Shown here piece by piece: positions 1 through 6,137 of a stretch of 6,137 nt of DNA. The notes beneath the pieces were generated by a model. The model saw only the letters and a list, made by a program, of their open reading frames with translations, ran no database searches and was not told the DNA's origin. Numbering within the stretch: position 1 is the first letter of the stretch; each line of letters opens with the position of its first letter. The DNA comes from RGIG3872 sp045660245 (GTDB lineage: Bacteria > Bacillota > Clostridia > Christensenellales > UBA1242), in NCBI GenBank assembly GCA_045660245.1, contig JAZRDJ010000021.1, positions 1-6,137 on the forward strand, in the 5' to 3' direction. Made by a program: the position numbers and the translations under genes.

Positions 1-696
1 TTCTCTTGTTGCCTTGTCATTCTCAAGTTCCAAAAGACAAACCCTCGCACCAAGATAACCGATCATGGTTGAGATCGCCTCACTTTCCTTGATGTACACA
101 ATGTGGTTGTCGTTTCTCTCAACTTTTTTGGGAAAAATATCAATGAGCGACAAAAGTTCAGCAATTTTTTCTGCTGCCTCTTCGTTTGATACAACCCACT
201 CCATGTGATATCCATTGCTCTTTCTGTTTTTTGAAAGATCATCGATTTCCACTGATGAAGGAACAGAAATCGATCCAGTCCCCAAAAATGCCCCCTTCAG
301 AAACGCAATCTTGTCGTTGTCTGAAATGGTCAAAAAATCCGCAGGGACTGCTTGAATTTGCCTGTTCCCCAAATTGTCCATAGTGATAATTCCAAGATTT
401 AAAAGCAACCTAGATCCACTCTCGGTGTCCGCAGTAATTTCAATTTTATCATTGTTTTTGAACGCCCTTTTTTCGGACTCTTCAGAAAATTGAATCAAAG
501 GCTCTTCTTGCAAAATGACTTCTTTGGCAAACTCAATTACATCTCTGTTTTCACTCGACAGACAAAAAGTAATGCCCTTGTTTTTAAACACCAAACTTCC
601 GCATGAAAGAACAAGCCCAGCAACCAAACTTGAAACGCTTTCAGTTTTTGCAGTGCTTGAAATTATCTCAGATTTCACACGTCTTGAAAAAGTCAT
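1..696 (-). CDS. whiA: WhiA family DNA-binding regulator, N-terminal 232 residues (cut by left edge)
   Basis: The protein is read from the ATG at 696-694 without a stop to base 1, giving 232 residues; the family is usually a little over 300, so the C-terminal helix-turn-helix domain lies outside the window. Residues 1-30 (MTFSRRVKSEI, then LVAGLVLSCGS) match the WhiA N-terminus. FLKGAFLGTGSIS at about 132-144 and GYHMEWVVSNEEAAE at about 162-176 match the degenerate LAGLIDADG homing-endonuclease fold of WhiA. The visible end, LGARVCLLELENDKATRE, is where the family's linker to the DNA-binding domain begins. The start is fixed by AGGAGG at 706-701, four bases before the ATG. WhiA is known as a sporulation regulator in Streptomyces and as a division/chromosome-segregation factor in Bacillus. 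It follows the PHP gene by 49 bp with no clear promoter between, so co-transcription is inferred. Confidence 0.93.
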   Translation of the reverse strand, partial: MTFSRRVKSEIISSTAKTESVSSLVAGLVLSCGSLVFKNKGITFCLSSENRDVIEFAKEVILQEEPLIQFSEESEKRAFKNNDKIEITADTESGSRLLLNLGIITMDNLGNRQIQAVPADFLTISDNDKIAFLKGAFLGTGSISVPSSVEIDDLSKNRKSNGYHMEWVVSNEEAAEKIAELLSLIDIFPKKVERNDNHIVYIKESEAISTMIGYLGARVCLLELENDKATRE

Positions 697-745
697 TTTT
701 CCTCCTTTGAAATTTTGTTTGTAAATTATGAGGTTTTTTGATTGT

Positions 746-1474
746 TTATTTACAAGATTTTGGAACAAAACCTTTATTTATGTTCACCACCCTGCTTTCA
801 GGGATATCATATTTTTTGATCATATCAAATGCATTTTGCACAGTTCCAATACGCTCCGCCCTGTGTGCATCGCTACTTACAACAAACTTGACATCGGTTT
901 CCAACATCTCTTTCATTTGCTCATCAGTAAAGTTGAAATGACGGTTGTTGATTTCAATCAAAGTGCCAACTTTTGCACATGCTTCTGCGAGCCTTTTTGC
1001 ATCAATTTTGATGTATGTATTTGGGTGCGAAATAAACGCCACTTTGTATTTGTTTATTGCATTGATATAAGCATCTGTGTTTTTCTTGATTTGCTTTGGA
1101 TTTGTTCCAGCAATGAAAAATCCAACAAAGTCTGTGATTGTTCCCTTGTGATATCCAACCACCAAATAATCAAGATAGTTAATTTCATTTTCAGTCACAT
1201 CAATCGTTCCGTCCGCGCCAATGAGATTTGCCTCAAGCCCAAGATAAATTTTCGTTCCTTGGTTTTTCGCATTGAGTTCATCAACAATTGCTCGCATTTT
1301 TGCAAAATTCTTTTTGCGCACGCCATAAAAAATGTGCTTTGGCCCATGATCTGAAACACCATAAGCAGAAAATCCGAGTGCTTTCGCCTGCTCAAAATTT
1401 TCTTCAATGGTATTTTTCCCATGATTATATTTACTAAATTTCGAATGAGTGTGAAAATCTCCAGTTAATTTCAT
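746..1474 (-). CDS. PHP-domain metal-dependent phosphoesterase (YcdX-like)
   Basis: This gene encodes 242 residues forming a single PHP domain, the trinuclear-metal phosphoesterase fold. Metal-binding motifs are visible in the expected order: DFHTHS (H8, H10), SDHG (D42, H43), GLEAN (E81), GYH (H109), SHPN (H150) and SSDAH (D202, H204). All ligands appear present, so the enzyme should be active; the family hydrolyses small phosphate esters, but the physiological substrate cannot be told from sequence. No signal peptide or membrane segment is seen, so it is cytoplasmic. The open frame runs back to an ATG at 1501, but I prefer the ATG at 1474: the family begins directly at the DxHTH strand and GGAG lies five bases upstream. 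The 13-bp gap after murB and the position of this GGAG just past the murB stop suggest translational coupling. PHP genes often sit with murB and whiA in clostridia. TAA stop. Confidence 0.9.
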   Translation of the reverse strand: MKLTGDFHTHSKFSKYNHGKNTIEENFEQAKALGFSAYGVSDHGPKHIFYGVRKKNFAKMRAIVDELNAKNQGTKIYLGLEANLIGADGTIDVTENEINYLDYLVVGYHKGTITDFVGFFIAGTNPKQIKKNTDAYINAINKYKVAFISHPNTYIKIDAKRLAEACAKVGTLIEINNRHFNFTDEQMKEMLETDVKFVVSSDAHRAERIGTVQNAFDMIKKYDIPESRVVNINKGFVPKSCK

Positions 1475-1479
1475 TTGTT

Positions 1480-1483
1480 CTCC
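1480..1483 (-). promoter_or_regulatory. Ribosome binding site of the PHP gene (decides its start)
   Basis: On the minus strand the sequence TAAAAAAGGAGAACAAATG contains the murB stop codon (1490-1488), GGAG (1483-1480), a five-base spacer and the ATG at 1474. This supports the start at 1474 over the in-frame ATG at 1501, which would lie inside murB. Confidence 0.75.
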
Positions 1484-1487
1484 TTTT

Positions 1488-2384
1488 TTATATGTACTCA
1501 ATCTCCATCAAAAGATCAATGTCAAATTTTGTTTTCACGATATTTTGGGCCAAATCCGCAAGCGCCTTGAAATCTTTTGCTGTTCCATCTCCATTGTTCA
1601 CAATGAAGTTCGCATGCACATTTGAGATCTCACAACCCCCAACCCTCATGCCTTTCATTCCCGCTTGATCAATCAAAAGCCCCGCAGAAATTTCACCATG
1701 CTTTTTGAAAACACTCCCAAGCGATGGTTCAAAGGGTTGCGTCATTTTTCGCTTGGCCATGCACTCTTTCATGATCGAAAGAACACTGCTGGTTGAACTT
1801 TCCTTGAGTTCAAACCTTGCAGACAAGATGATGTCATCACTCTGCTTGAATGACGAAAATCTGTACCCAAATTGCATCTCTTCTTTGTTAACTTGAATGA
1901 CGGCTTTGTTTCGAAGCACCTGCACACTCAAAAGATTGTCCGAGATTTCTGTGCCAAACGCTCCTGCATTGCCCACAATGCTCGCTCCAATCGTTCCTGG
2001 AATTCCAGCAATCCTCTCAAATCCAGATGCCCCGAGTTTTGCACAAACAGCAAAACATTCGCCAATTGTCACCCCAGCACCAACAGTCATCACCATTAAT
2101 TTTGGATCAACAACAATGCCTCGAAACTTCACAAGCGAGATCACACAGATCTCCATGCACTCGTCCGAAAAAAGCAGATTTGAACAATTCCCAACAATTT
2201 TTGCTCGAACATGAAACCTGTCACAAACAGCAATCAGACCCACCAGTTCACTCACACTTTCAGGCTGAGCAAAGGCAAATACCTCGCCCCCAATCTTGAC
2301 CGAAGAATGCTTTTTCATGACTTCGTCAAAAACAATCTCCCTGCAAGCACGCTTCAATTTGGACCGAACCATCGAATCTACCAT
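1488..2384 (-). CDS. murB: UDP-N-acetylenolpyruvoylglucosamine reductase MurB
   Basis: MurB is the cytoplasmic FAD enzyme that uses NADPH to reduce UDP-GlcNAc-enolpyruvate to UDP-MurNAc, the second committed step of peptidoglycan synthesis. The predicted 298 residues are the usual size. Visible landmarks: HSSVKIGG at 26-33 (family hTSfkiGG), FAD-binding loop VGNCSNLLFSD at 64-74, GIPGTIGAS then GNAGAFG at 127-144, YR at 174-175 (catalytic arginine region), GSVFKK at 223-228 with the proton-donor serine S224, HANFIVN at 257-263, and E294 near the end, the likely catalytic glutamate. The FAD loop carries C67 where the family nearly always has glycine. The tyrosine loop of E. coli type I enzymes was not identified, which fits the shorter type II form. 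I chose the ATG at 2384, with a weak GGGG seven bases upstream; ATG 2372 is the alternative. A TTG at 2402 has no ribosome binding site. Confidence 0.94.
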   Translation of the reverse strand: MVDSMVRSKLKRACREIVFDEVMKKHSSVKIGGEVFAFAQPESVSELVGLIAVCDRFHVRAKIVGNCSNLLFSDECMEICVISLVKFRGIVVDPKLMVMTVGAGVTIGECFAVCAKLGASGFERIAGIPGTIGASIVGNAGAFGTEISDNLLSVQVLRNKAVIQVNKEEMQFGYRFSSFKQSDDIILSARFELKESSTSSVLSIMKECMAKRKMTQPFEPSLGSVFKKHGEISAGLLIDQAGMKGMRVGGCEISNVHANFIVNNGDGTAKDFKALADLAQNIVKTKFDIDLLMEIEYI

Positions 2385-2416
2385 TATTTTACCCCAGATC
2401 AATCAAAATTTCAATC

Positions 2417-2450
2417 AAAAAATATATATAATTATAATAAATATATATTA
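2417..2450 (-). other. A+T-only palindrome between the solute-binding-like gene and murB; weak terminator or promoter
   Basis: The 63-bp spacer 2385-2447 is nearly all A+T. AATATATAT at 2421-2429 is exactly repeated in inverse at 2441-2449 around an 11-base loop, and the palindrome overlaps the TAA stop of the upstream gene. On the minus strand the second arm runs into T residues (2422-2417), the layout of an intrinsic terminator, but a stem without G or C would be weak. The loop holds a perfect TATAAT (2436-2431), so it could instead be the -10 element of a murB promoter; the best -35-like hexamer, TTTGAG (2456-2451), is only 14 bases away, which is short. Neither reading is secure. Confidence 0.3.
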
Positions 2451-3551
2451 CTCAAAGATATTCTCCACACATGACAATCCGTGGAGAGCCTTTTCCATGA
2501 CAGAGAGTCCACCACTTTCATACAAATTGCTCACAGACGAAAGAACAGGAAACAATCCAATTGAAGATATCATTTCTTGGATGCATTCACTTGTCAAAAG
2601 ATTTGAAAAAGCCTCTGAATATTTCTGTTTTTCAGAATTTTCAACCTTTGTCACTCCAATGTATTGCACCATATCCGTGAAGTATGACAAACAGTAAACC
2701 TGCATGTTGGCTTCCTTTCCCGATTTTTCACGAGTCTCAAGCCTCACAAGATCCCGCGCAGTACCAACGAGCGCAACTGAATGCCCAACTGCCCACTCGT
2801 GATATGCCCCATATGGCGTCAAATTTCTCACACCACTCAAAACCGAAAGATTGTTTTTTGAAAAACTGACACCCTTGATTTTCGCCTCTTCAACAATTGC
2901 GCGCTCAGGAGCATGTCCCTTCTTTTCACCAAAGGCAACCGAACAAACAACCTTTGTTGACTTCTTGAGTGTTTTTTCAAAACCAAGATTATATATGTCT
3001 GAAAACAAATTGGGATCAGTGATTGTCGTCTCACCCAGCCTTGCCCCCGAACTCATGATTGCATAACCGCTCATACACCACGGCAAACACAAAAGTTCAT
3101 TTTGACTTGTTTTGCCTGAAGAGATGAGAACTTCGCGCACATTCGTGTTTTCTTCAAGTTCTGTCAAAAACCCCTGAACTCTTTTTGCAACAACACGCGA
3201 AAAACTGAACATATCCGGCATTTCTCCGAGCGCAAGCCGGCTCTCCATTTCTTCTGGTTCCATGTTCCTGACAAGTACAAAAATCCCCTTGTTCCTCTTT
3301 TCAAACTCAAGCGCGACACTCTCCAAAAAACCAGATTTTGATCCAGTTCCCCCCTCAAATGTATCAACGTTCCAGAGTTCCAAAACATACTTCTTTGGCA
3401 CTCTCCCTGCCTGAAGTTTTTGATACAAAATGCCATTTTTGTTCGGCAAAACAACAATCCCAAACGCACCAATAAAAACAAGGACTATCAAAAATAGCCC
3501 CATTATTTTGAATATTATTCTTTTTACACTCATTTTTGCATGCTTCTTCAT
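2448..3551 (-). CDS. Membrane-anchored extracellular solute-binding-protein-like protein
   Basis: The gene encodes 367 residues. A basic N-terminus (MKKHAKMSVKRIIFK) is followed by one hydrophobic segment at about 17-35, so the rest should face outside the cell, anchored by this helix or released by cleavage. No cysteine occurs near the helix, so it is not a lipoprotein, unlike most Gram-positive solute-binding proteins. The segment LELWNVDTFEGGTGS (57-71), then FLESVALEFEKRNKG (75-89) and GEMPDMFSFS (109-118) resemble the first lobe of sugar-type ABC substrate-binding proteins, and CLPWCMSGYAI resembles the interdomain region. Resemblance was judged by eye; the ligand is unknown. No permease or ATPase gene is adjacent. 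It starts 30 bp after uvrC in the same frame. The ATG at 3551 has no Shine-Dalgarno sequence; TATGAT (3563-3558) lies six bases upstream. ATG 3533 is an alternative start. TAA stop. Confidence 0.7.
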   Translation of the reverse strand: MKKHAKMSVKRIIFKIMGLFLIVLVFIGAFGIVVLPNKNGILYQKLQAGRVPKKYVLELWNVDTFEGGTGSKSGFLESVALEFEKRNKGIFVLVRNMEPEEMESRLALGEMPDMFSFSRVVAKRVQGFLTELEENTNVREVLISSGKTSQNELLCLPWCMSGYAIMSSGARLGETTITDPNLFSDIYNLGFEKTLKKSTKVVCSVAFGEKKGHAPERAIVEEAKIKGVSFSKNNLSVLSGVRNLTPYGAYHEWAVGHSVALVGTARDLVRLETREKSGKEANMQVYCLSYFTDMVQYIGVTKVENSEKQKYSEAFSNLLTSECIQEMISSIGLFPVLSSVSNLYESGGLSVMEKALHGLSCVENIFE

Positions 3552-3581
3552 ACAAAAATCATATGCATCAAAAATCTTTCA

Positions 3582-5399
3582 TTATGAATGAATTTGTGAA
3601 TAGATCGAAATGGCCAGTTTTGGCCCAATTCCATCAACTTTGGCGATTTCTTCAGGTGTTGCATTCGTGATCGCCTCAATTGTTTTGAAATGATCATACA
3701 ACTTTTTGATTCGGTTTTCGCCGAGGTTCTCAAGTTCCAACAACGAACTTTTGAGCGATTTCCCATGGAGTTTGCTGAAATATGACACAGCAAACCTGTG
3801 TGCCTCATCACGAACGCGAATGAGGAGCCTCAATGCATAGTTGGATTTTGGGAGTTTGATCGGTGTTGATGATTTCAAGGTATATATCTCTTCATATTTC
3901 TCCGCAAGCGAAATAATTGGCACGATAACACCAACCTCCTCGAGCGCCTCTTTTGCCTTGTGCAATTGCCCGAGTCCACCATCGATCAAAATGAGATCAG
4001 GACGCGGAAACTTTGGATCCCCTTCAACAATTTTTTTTGCACGCCTCATGAGAGTTTCCCTCATGCATGCAAAATCATTTGGCCCATCAACCGCTTGGAT
4101 TTTGAACTTTCTATATTCCTTCTTTGCTGGCTCACCGTTTTCAAAAACAACCATTGATGCAACATTGTTCACCCCCGAAATGTTTGAAATGTCAAACCCC
4201 TCAATCCTGTTGATCTTTTCAAGCCCCAAAATTTCTGCGAGTTCCACAAGCGCCCCATGTGTGAGTTTTTCATGCCTCTCGAGTTTGTCTGAATTGTTCA
4301 GCGCATACTCTTTTGCATTCAAAATCACACTGTCAATAATCTGCTTTTTCGTTCCAATCTTTGGAACATGCACGTTGATCTTTTTTTCAAACTTCTGACT
4401 CAAAAAGTCAGAGAGAACTTCGGCAACATCACCATCTTCAATCAAAATTTCTGGTGGACAAGGGAATTCTTCATAATATTGTGCAACAAAATCCATCAAA
4501 ATGTCACTCTTTTCAGAATTTTCAGAAAGCGAGTGCAAAAAGTTCTTGTGCCCCACATTTTTTCCATTCCTGATGAACGCCACATTCACACAAACAATCT
4601 CCATTTGCTCGTCCAAATGCATACCAAAAACATCAAGCGATGTTGTCGTATCAAAACTCGTGATGAGGTCACTTCCCATTCTGTCAACAATCTCAAGTTT
4701 TTGTCTGCAGTCAAGCGCCTCTTCAAACTTGAGTTCTTGCGCAAACGCGTCCATTTTCTGCTTCAAAAGTTGCTTTACTCTTGATGTTTTTCCGTTCAAA
4801 AATTCAATCACATCTTCAATAATTGTTGCATATTTACCTTGCGCTTCATTGCAAGCACAAGGTGCAATGCAGTTCCCGATTTGCCCATGCAAACAAGGTT
4901 TGACAAATCCTGACTTTTTGTCAAAATTGATGTTGCAAGTTCTTGTCTTGAACGCCAACCTGATGATTTCAAGCAATGCCGAAATCCTGGTTCCCGTCAC
5001 ATAAGGCCCAAAGAGCAAAACCCCTTTTTTCTTCTTTGGACGCCTTGCGATCTGAACTCTCGGGAACTTTTCATTCATGTCAATCATGAGATAAGGGAAT
5101 GACTTGTCGTCTTTCAAAAGTATGTTGTACTTTGGCTTGTGCTTGTGGATGAGATTGCTCTCAAGCGAAAAAGCATCAAGTTCCGAGTTCGTGAGAATAT
5201 ACTCAAAATCCACAATGTTTGAAACAAGTGCATATGTCTTTTGAGTCTTTGGCGAGTCATCAAAATAACTCTTCACACGATTGCGTAAAATTTTCGCCTT
5301 GCCAACATAGATGATCTCTCCAGATTCATCTTTCATGATGTACACACCACTCGAACGTGGCAACGTCTTGACTTTTTCCCTGAGTTCTTGTCTGTTCAT
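3582..5399 (-). CDS. uvrC: Excinuclease ABC subunit C (UvrC)
   Basis: UvrC makes both incisions around DNA lesions in nucleotide excision repair after recruitment by UvrA-UvrB. The 605 residues are full length and all domains appear intact. The GIY-YIG nuclease for the 3' cut has GVY at 18-20 and YVGKAK at 31-36, with an acidic LESNLI segment at 79-84. Four cysteines, C155, C169, C177 and C181, match the conserved iron-sulfur cluster ligands. A UVR motif for UvrB contact lies at about 204-238 (KFEEALDCRQKL). The RNase H-like nuclease for the 5' cut has D403 (GFDISNISG), D473 (LIDGGLGQL) and H534 (RDEAHRF). Tandem helix-hairpin-helix motifs lie at about 555-603 (LENLGENR, VDGIGPK). The frame is open back to 5498, but family alignment places the N-terminus at ATG 5399. 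GGAGG at 5423-5419 is 19 bases away, too far for normal use. Transcription probably starts at the promoter just upstream. TAA stop. Confidence 0.97.
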   Translation of the reverse strand: MNRQELREKVKTLPRSSGVYIMKDESGEIIYVGKAKILRNRVKSYFDDSPKTQKTYALVSNIVDFEYILTNSELDAFSLESNLIHKHKPKYNILLKDDKSFPYLMIDMNEKFPRVQIARRPKKKKGVLLFGPYVTGTRISALLEIIRLAFKTRTCNINFDKKSGFVKPCLHGQIGNCIAPCACNEAQGKYATIIEDVIEFLNGKTSRVKQLLKQKMDAFAQELKFEEALDCRQKLEIVDRMGSDLITSFDTTTSLDVFGMHLDEQMEIVCVNVAFIRNGKNVGHKNFLHSLSENSEKSDILMDFVAQYYEEFPCPPEILIEDGDVAEVLSDFLSQKFEKKINVHVPKIGTKKQIIDSVILNAKEYALNNSDKLERHEKLTHGALVELAEILGLEKINRIEGFDISNISGVNNVASMVVFENGEPAKKEYRKFKIQAVDGPNDFACMRETLMRRAKKIVEGDPKFPRPDLILIDGGLGQLHKAKEALEEVGVIVPIISLAEKYEEIYTLKSSTPIKLPKSNYALRLLIRVRDEAHRFAVSYFSKLHGKSLKSSLLELENLGENRIKKLYDHFKTIEAITNATPEEIAKVDGIGPKLAISIYSQIHS

Positions 5400-5405
5400 A
5401 ATCTT

Positions 5406-5432
5406 ATTATACCACGAACCTCCAAAAAACAA
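5406..5432 (-). promoter_or_regulatory. Extended -10 promoter for uvrC
   Basis: On the minus strand TGGTATAAT (5414-5406) is a perfect extended -10 element (TGnTATAAT) of the housekeeping sigma factor. A partial -35, TTGTTT at 5432-5427, has a short 15-base spacer, but extended -10 promoters tolerate weak -35 elements. Six bases (AAGATT) separate TATAAT from the uvrC ATG, so the usual start site would be the A of the ATG. The promoter follows the prfA terminator-like structure, which fits a new transcription unit beginning here. Confidence 0.55.
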
Positions 5433-5483
5433 ACTTATTTTTGTATATGTTTTCAACTTATTGTTTTTGAATAAAATATTCAC

Positions 5484-5584
5484 AAAAAAAACAAACACCT
5501 TTCTGTTATAAAATTTAGTTTGTAAAAAACACGCTAGATATGATTAATAATTACAAACAAATTTTAAATTTTCAAAAGGTGTTT
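5484..5584 (-). terminator. Large two-tiered inverted repeat with T-tract, probable prfA terminator
   Basis: Six bases after the prfA stop the minus strand reads AAACACCTTT (5584-5575), whose exact complement AAAGGTGTTT recurs at 5502-5493, followed by G and eight T residues (5491-5484). Inside this 10-bp outer stem is a second stem: AAATTTGTTTGTAA (5564-5551) pairs with the segment 5525-5511 over 14 bp with a single bulged base. The two stems are separated by an asymmetric internal loop, and a 25-base loop caps the structure. A stem leading directly into a T-tract just after a stop codon is the mark of an intrinsic terminator, but these normally have short loops. The rest of the spacer 5400-5590 holds the uvrC promoter and no gene. 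Confidence 0.55.
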
Positions 5585-5590
5585 AATGAA

Positions 5591-6137
5591 TCATTCTTCT
5601 GTACTTGCAAGCAATCTTTGTTGCTCAGCAACTTGCAAAGCCTCAATCATTTCATCAATGTCACCATTCATGAAATTTTCAAGACTATAAAGTGTCATGT
5701 TGATTCTGTGATCAGTTACTCTGTTTTGTGGAAAGTTATATGTTCTGATTTTTTCAGATCTGTCACCAGTTCCAACTTGATTTTTTCTCTTGTCAGCATA
5801 CTCTTTGTCTGCTTGACTTTGGTAAAAATCATAGAGTTTTGCCTTGAGCCAGTTCATTGCCTTTTCTCTGTTCTTGATTTGAGAACGTTCGTCTTGACAT
5901 GCAACAACAATTCCTGTTGGCTTGTGTGTGATGCGGATCGCAGACTCAGTCTTGTTGACGTGTTGTCCACCCGCGCCACCACTTCTATATGTGTCGATCT
6001 CGAGATCTTTTTCATTGATTTCAACTTCAACGTTTGTGGCTTCTGGAAGAACCGCTACCGTTGCTGTCGATGTGTGAACTCTTCCTTGACTTTCAGTTTC
6101 AGGCACACGTTGAACTCTGTGAACACCACTTTCAAAT
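5591..6137 (-). CDS. prfA: Peptide chain release factor 1, C-terminal half (cut by right edge)
   Basis: RF1 recognises UAA and UAG in the ribosomal A site and triggers hydrolysis of peptidyl-tRNA. The frame is open to the right edge, giving 181 residues, about half of the usual 355-360. The visible part starts FESGVHRVQRVPETESQGR; PET (visible residues 12-14) is the RF1 codon-reading tripeptide, where RF2 would have SPF, so this is RF1. The catalytic GGQ loop (YRSGGAGGQHVNKTES) has its glutamine at visible residue 58. QNRVTDHRIN and the helical end LENFMNGDIDEMIEAL are typical of the C-terminal domain. The GTG at 6106 is an internal valine, not a start. The stop is TGA, which RF1 itself does not read, so an RF2 must exist elsewhere in the genome. 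prmC, the methyltransferase gene that often follows prfA, is not present downstream; a terminator-like structure is found instead. Confidence 0.97.
   Translation of the reverse strand, partial: FESGVHRVQRVPETESQGRVHTSTATVAVLPEATNVEVEINEKDLEIDTYRSGGAGGQHVNKTESAIRITHKPTGIVVACQDERSQIKNREKAMNWLKAKLYDFYQSQADKEYADKRKNQVGTGDRSEKIRTYNFPQNRVTDHRINMTLYSLENFMNGDIDEMIEALQVAEQQRLLASTEE

Noticed and set aside
728..1354. A 208-codon plus-strand open frame opposite the PHP gene
   Set aside because: It lies entirely antisense to a gene with all PHP metal motifs, has no ribosome binding site, and its product (rich in Cys, Phe, Ile) resembles nothing I know.
3841..4398. A 185-codon plus-strand open frame opposite uvrC
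   Set aside because: It is antisense to the conserved UvrC nuclease region; serine- and phenylalanine-rich composition is what the reverse complement of Glu/Lys-rich coding sequence gives.
5400..5498. A 33-residue N-terminal extension of UvrC
   Set aside because: The extra residues come from the A+T-rich terminator/promoter spacer, lack a ribosome binding site, and UvrC proteins start about 18 residues before the GVY motif, which fits the ATG at 5399.
5493..5584. A miniature inverted-repeat transposon in the prfA-uvrC spacer
   Set aside because: The ends are inverted repeats, but I see no target-site duplication beside them and only one copy in this window; the T-tract and position after the prfA stop favour a terminator. 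Kept only as an alternative in the findings.
5400..5590. A riboswitch or T-box leader for uvrC
   Set aside because: No motif of a known class was recognised, and the best promoter lies downstream of the structured segment, so the structure would not be in the uvrC mRNA made from it.
5591..5593. TGA reassigned to tryptophan
   Set aside because: The TGA ends RF1 at the expected family length, all tryptophans seen (UvrC, WhiA, RF1 and the solute-binding-like protein) are TGG, and no gene has an in-frame TGA.
1..6137. tRNA, rRNA, CRISPR array, insertion sequence or defence system
   Set aside because: Nothing with cloverleaf-like pattern, regularly spaced repeats, transposase or nuclease-effector motifs was seen; coding genes fill nearly the whole window.

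Overview
The window looks like a chromosomal piece of a low-GC, walled, Gram-positive-type bacterium, most likely an uncultured clostridial lineage of the Bacillota. The pointers are a WhiA homologue, a MurB, strong AGGAGG-type ribosome binding sites inside the gene cluster, and the grouping of uvrC, murB, a PHP phosphoesterase gene and whiA, which is a familiar neighbourhood in clostridia. The taxonomic call is an inference from gene content. All genes lie on the minus strand and are tightly packed. TGA closes prfA and every tryptophan seen is TGG, so the standard bacterial code applies.

Reading in the direction of transcription (right to left): 6137-5591 holds the C-terminal half of prfA (peptide chain release factor 1), cut by the right edge. 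A 191-bp spacer follows (5590-5400). It contains a large two-tiered inverted repeat ending in eight T residues, which I read as an unusually long intrinsic terminator for prfA, then a good extended -10 promoter placed so close to uvrC that transcription should begin at or next to its ATG. uvrC (5399-3582) is intact and encodes the excision-repair endonuclease. Thirty bases on lies a gene (3551-2448) for a membrane-anchored protein resembling an ABC-transporter solute-binding protein, with no transporter genes beside it. A 63-bp, almost purely A+T spacer with a perfect 9-bp palindrome leads into murB (2384-1488, peptidoglycan precursor synthesis). A PHP-family metal phosphoesterase gene follows (1474-746), its ribosome binding site abutting the murB stop, then whiA (696-1, cut by the left edge), encoding a division and developmental regulator.

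The set joins translation termination (prfA), DNA repair (uvrC), cell-wall synthesis (murB) and division control (whiA). uvrC to whiA probably forms one transcription unit, perhaps with extra initiation before murB. The points that merit attention are the prfA-uvrC spacer structure, the possible leaderless starts of uvrC and of the solute-binding-like gene, the orphan solute-binding-like protein itself, and the absence of rapZ and yvcK between the PHP gene and whiA. I saw no RNA gene, insertion sequence, CRISPR array or obvious novel defence system.
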